Source: Chromera velia
Lineage: Eukaryota; Sar; Chromeraceae
Length of the DNA stretch: 20,000 bases
Direction: 5' to 3'
Assembly (NCBI GenBank): GCA_018398765.1
Contig: JAHBMJ010004821.1
Span: forward strand, 1-20,000
Part shown: positions 18,268-20,000 of the stretch, in pieces
Layout: the number at the start of each line of letters is the position of its first letter
Position numbering within the stretch: position 1 is the first letter of the stretch
Program-made: the position numbers and the translations under genes
The notes under the pieces: generated by a model
What the model saw: the letters and a program-made list of their open reading frames with translations, nothing else
What the model was told of the DNA's origin: nothing
Database searches by the model: none

Positions 18268-19140
18268 TAAGGCTGAGAAAAGGTGCATAAGGTGCTGGTG
18301 GTGGTGTAAAAATAAGTTTGTACCTTAAATCAGGTGCAAAACAGGTGCAAAATAAGATGTACCCTTTACCTTATTAAAACTAGATTTCTACGGCTGATTT
18401 CTAGTGTTTCTAGCGGCCAAAAGGTGCCTCATTCAAAGCTAAGAGCTTTTTATGATATAGATTAGCTACACAAACTATTATTATATAAAACAGCCTAAAA
18501 TGTAAGCAAAAAGGCGACGACAGGTAAAAAAAAGTTTTTTACTCCAATTAAAGAACATATCCCCAATTGTCTCATGACTTCATCTCTTTATGGGCCAGTT
18601 TAAGCAACGTTTTTGACCTGCCCAATGTTTTTCCTACATAGATTTACAGTATTTGAATATGTTTGGCGCCGTTTGCGTGCTGTACTGTAGTCCAGTTCTG
18701 TCCCTACAGTCCATAAAACCTTCAAACTGCAATGTTACTGCATGCATACCCCTTTGAAGCAAACTCATAAAGAAAACAACGACAAATGGTGTAGTTTCAT
18801 GAGAAAAAAAAAGAAGAAAGAATGAAATAAAAGCAATTTTTGATCTTGATTTGCATTTCTTCTCTGAGCAAGGGCATGTACATGCAAGCGAGGGTCTGAT
18901 CTCAAAGGGTCAGAGCCCAACCCCATCATAACCTGGCTATCCTCTTCACTTATCCCCCTACCCTACCCCGAACCAACAACAGAAGAGGAAGAACAGGAAG
19001 AAAAAGAAGACAAAAGAAATGAAGAAGAGAGAGCAAACCTCTCATAGACTTTCTCCCACTTGAAGTCCCACTTAAAAACCGACTTCAGTATGTCGTTTTT
19101 CTTCTCAAAAATTCCTCGGGTCTGATGCGGACGGATGGAA
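18268..19140. repeat. Tandem duplication, copy 1 (873 bp)
   Basis: Begins TAAGGCTGAGAAAAGGTGCA and repeats from 19141 with the same start. Shared blocks run along the whole unit: the AGGTGC-rich head, GATTTCTAGTGTTT, TTTTTATGATATAGATT, TTTGGCGCCG...TGCGTGCTG, CTGTAGTCCAGTTCTGTCCC and CCATAAAACCTTCAAACTGCA. Point changes and small indels separate the copies, by eye about four-fifths identical. Near its right end is a minus-strand coding relic at about 19037-19132. Confidence 0.85.
19037..19132 (-). pseudogene. Decayed coding fragment in tandem copy 1
   Basis: On the minus strand, KKNDILKSVFKWDFKWEKVYE is matched in copy 2 by KKDDILRSTFKSDFE followed by a stop and DKVYKE. Conservative replacements between copies suggest a once-coding exon. 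A one-base length difference just upstream shifts one copy relative to the other (RIRPEEF against RIKPEEFLG), and copy 2 has an in-frame TGA, so both look decayed. Copy 1 has a possible donor (GAGAG|GTTTGC). The protein family is not recognised. Confidence 0.45.
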
Positions 19141-20000
19141 TAAGGCTGAGAAAAGGTGCATAAGGTGCTCGTGCTGATGCAAAAACAAGTTTGCACCTTA
19201 AATCAGGTATAAAACAGGTGCAAAATAAAGTGTACCGTTTACTCTATAAAAGCTAGGTTTCTAGGGTTGATTTCTAGTGTTTTTAACGGCCAAAAGGCGC
19301 CTCAATCAAGACCTAAAAGCTTTTTATGATATAGATTTGCTACATTGATTTTTATTATGCGAAACAACTTAAAATATCACTAGAAATATCAGTGAAAAGG
19401 CGATAAAAAGCAAAAATAAAAAATATGACAATTGAAGACTATATGTCTCTGACTGTCTCATGACTTCGGTCTCTTTCTGGGTTTCTTTTCTCAATTTAAG
19501 CAACGTTTTTCACCTGTCCAATGTTTGAATATGTTTGGCGCCGGTTGCGTGCTGCACTGTAGTCCAGTTCTGTCCCTATACGGTCCATAAAACCTTCAAA
19601 CTGCATGATGCCCCTTTGGAGCAAACTCATGAAGAAAGCAACCACAAATGGTGCATTTTCATAAAAAAGAAAAAGAAGAAAGAATAAAACAAAAGAAGGC
19701 TTTTTTTGATTTGCATTTTTCTTCTGAGCAAGGGCAAGTGAGGATAAGTGAGGGCCTGATCTCAAGGCTCAGAGCCCAGCCCCGTCATACCCCAGCTCTC
19801 TTCTTCACTCACCCCCTAGCTCACCCCCCCACATAAAATGATAACGGAGGACAAAAAAGAGGAAAAAGAGAAAGAAGAAGAGGAGAAAGAAGAGGAGAGA
19901 GCAGGCTCCTTGTAAACTTTGTCTCACTCGAAGTCTGACTTGAAAGTCGACCTCAGTATGTCGTCTTTCTTCCCTAGAAACTCCTCTGGCTTGATGCGGG
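19141..20000. repeat. Tandem duplication, copy 2 (partial, runs off the edge)
   Basis: Second unit of the same repeat. At 20000 it has reached the equivalent of about 19131 in copy 1, so it is nearly complete, and further copies may follow outside the window. The minus-strand relic at about 19905-20000 reads RIKPEEFLGKKDDILRS, matching the copy-1 relic. Confidence 0.85.

Overview
The window is nuclear DNA of a eukaryote. It has spliced genes with GT-AG introns, very dense microsatellites, an LTR retrotransposon carrying a DNA transposon inside it, and a decayed tandem duplication. The mix of microsatellite-filled introns and Glu/Lys-rich coiled-coil coding would suit a protist such as a chromerid or other alveolate alga. 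That is a weak guess; nothing here fixes the species.

Layout. 1-300 is a GT/GA microsatellite. 687-871 may be the last exon of a plus-strand gene entering from the left, with a GNAT-like C-terminus. 872-3149 holds simple repeats and no gene I can support. 3150 to about 9014, minus strand, is the main host gene. By matching splice sites and reading phase I resolve 11 exons plus one doubtful mini-exon. They encode about 877 residues: a short N-terminal region, an NYN (PIN-like RNase) domain of the MARF1/limkain kind, a probable OST-HTH/LOTUS domain, an acidic region, and a long Glu/Lys/Arg coiled coil. The frames match across every junction from exon 1 to exon 12. Most large microsatellites between 4460 and 7865 lie in its introns. 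9015-10012 holds its probable promoter (paired ACGCGT boxes and a 14-bp direct repeat) and an unrelated 33-bp imperfect repeat.

10018-17988 is a fossil Ty1/copia-type LTR retrotransposon. It has about 302/311-bp LTRs with AGAAAG...CTTTCT ends and an ACTTA target-site duplication, and the domain order gag, zinc knuckle, integrase, RT, RNase H. Its coding region is clearly broken. Inside it, 11979-13572 is a 1594-bp hAT-like DNA transposon with 15-bp inverted repeats and a perfect 8-bp target-site duplication; it carries remnants of a BED-like zinc-finger gene and no transposase I can see.

18268-20000 is a tandem duplication with an 873-bp period. Its second copy runs off the right edge, and each copy carries a related, decayed minus-strand coding fragment.

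The best candidate for something new is the NYN-LOTUS-coiled-coil gene. Its NYN domain shows an Asp-to-Asn change and a two-residue insertion at acidic motifs. The nested transposon pair gives a clear relative chronology.
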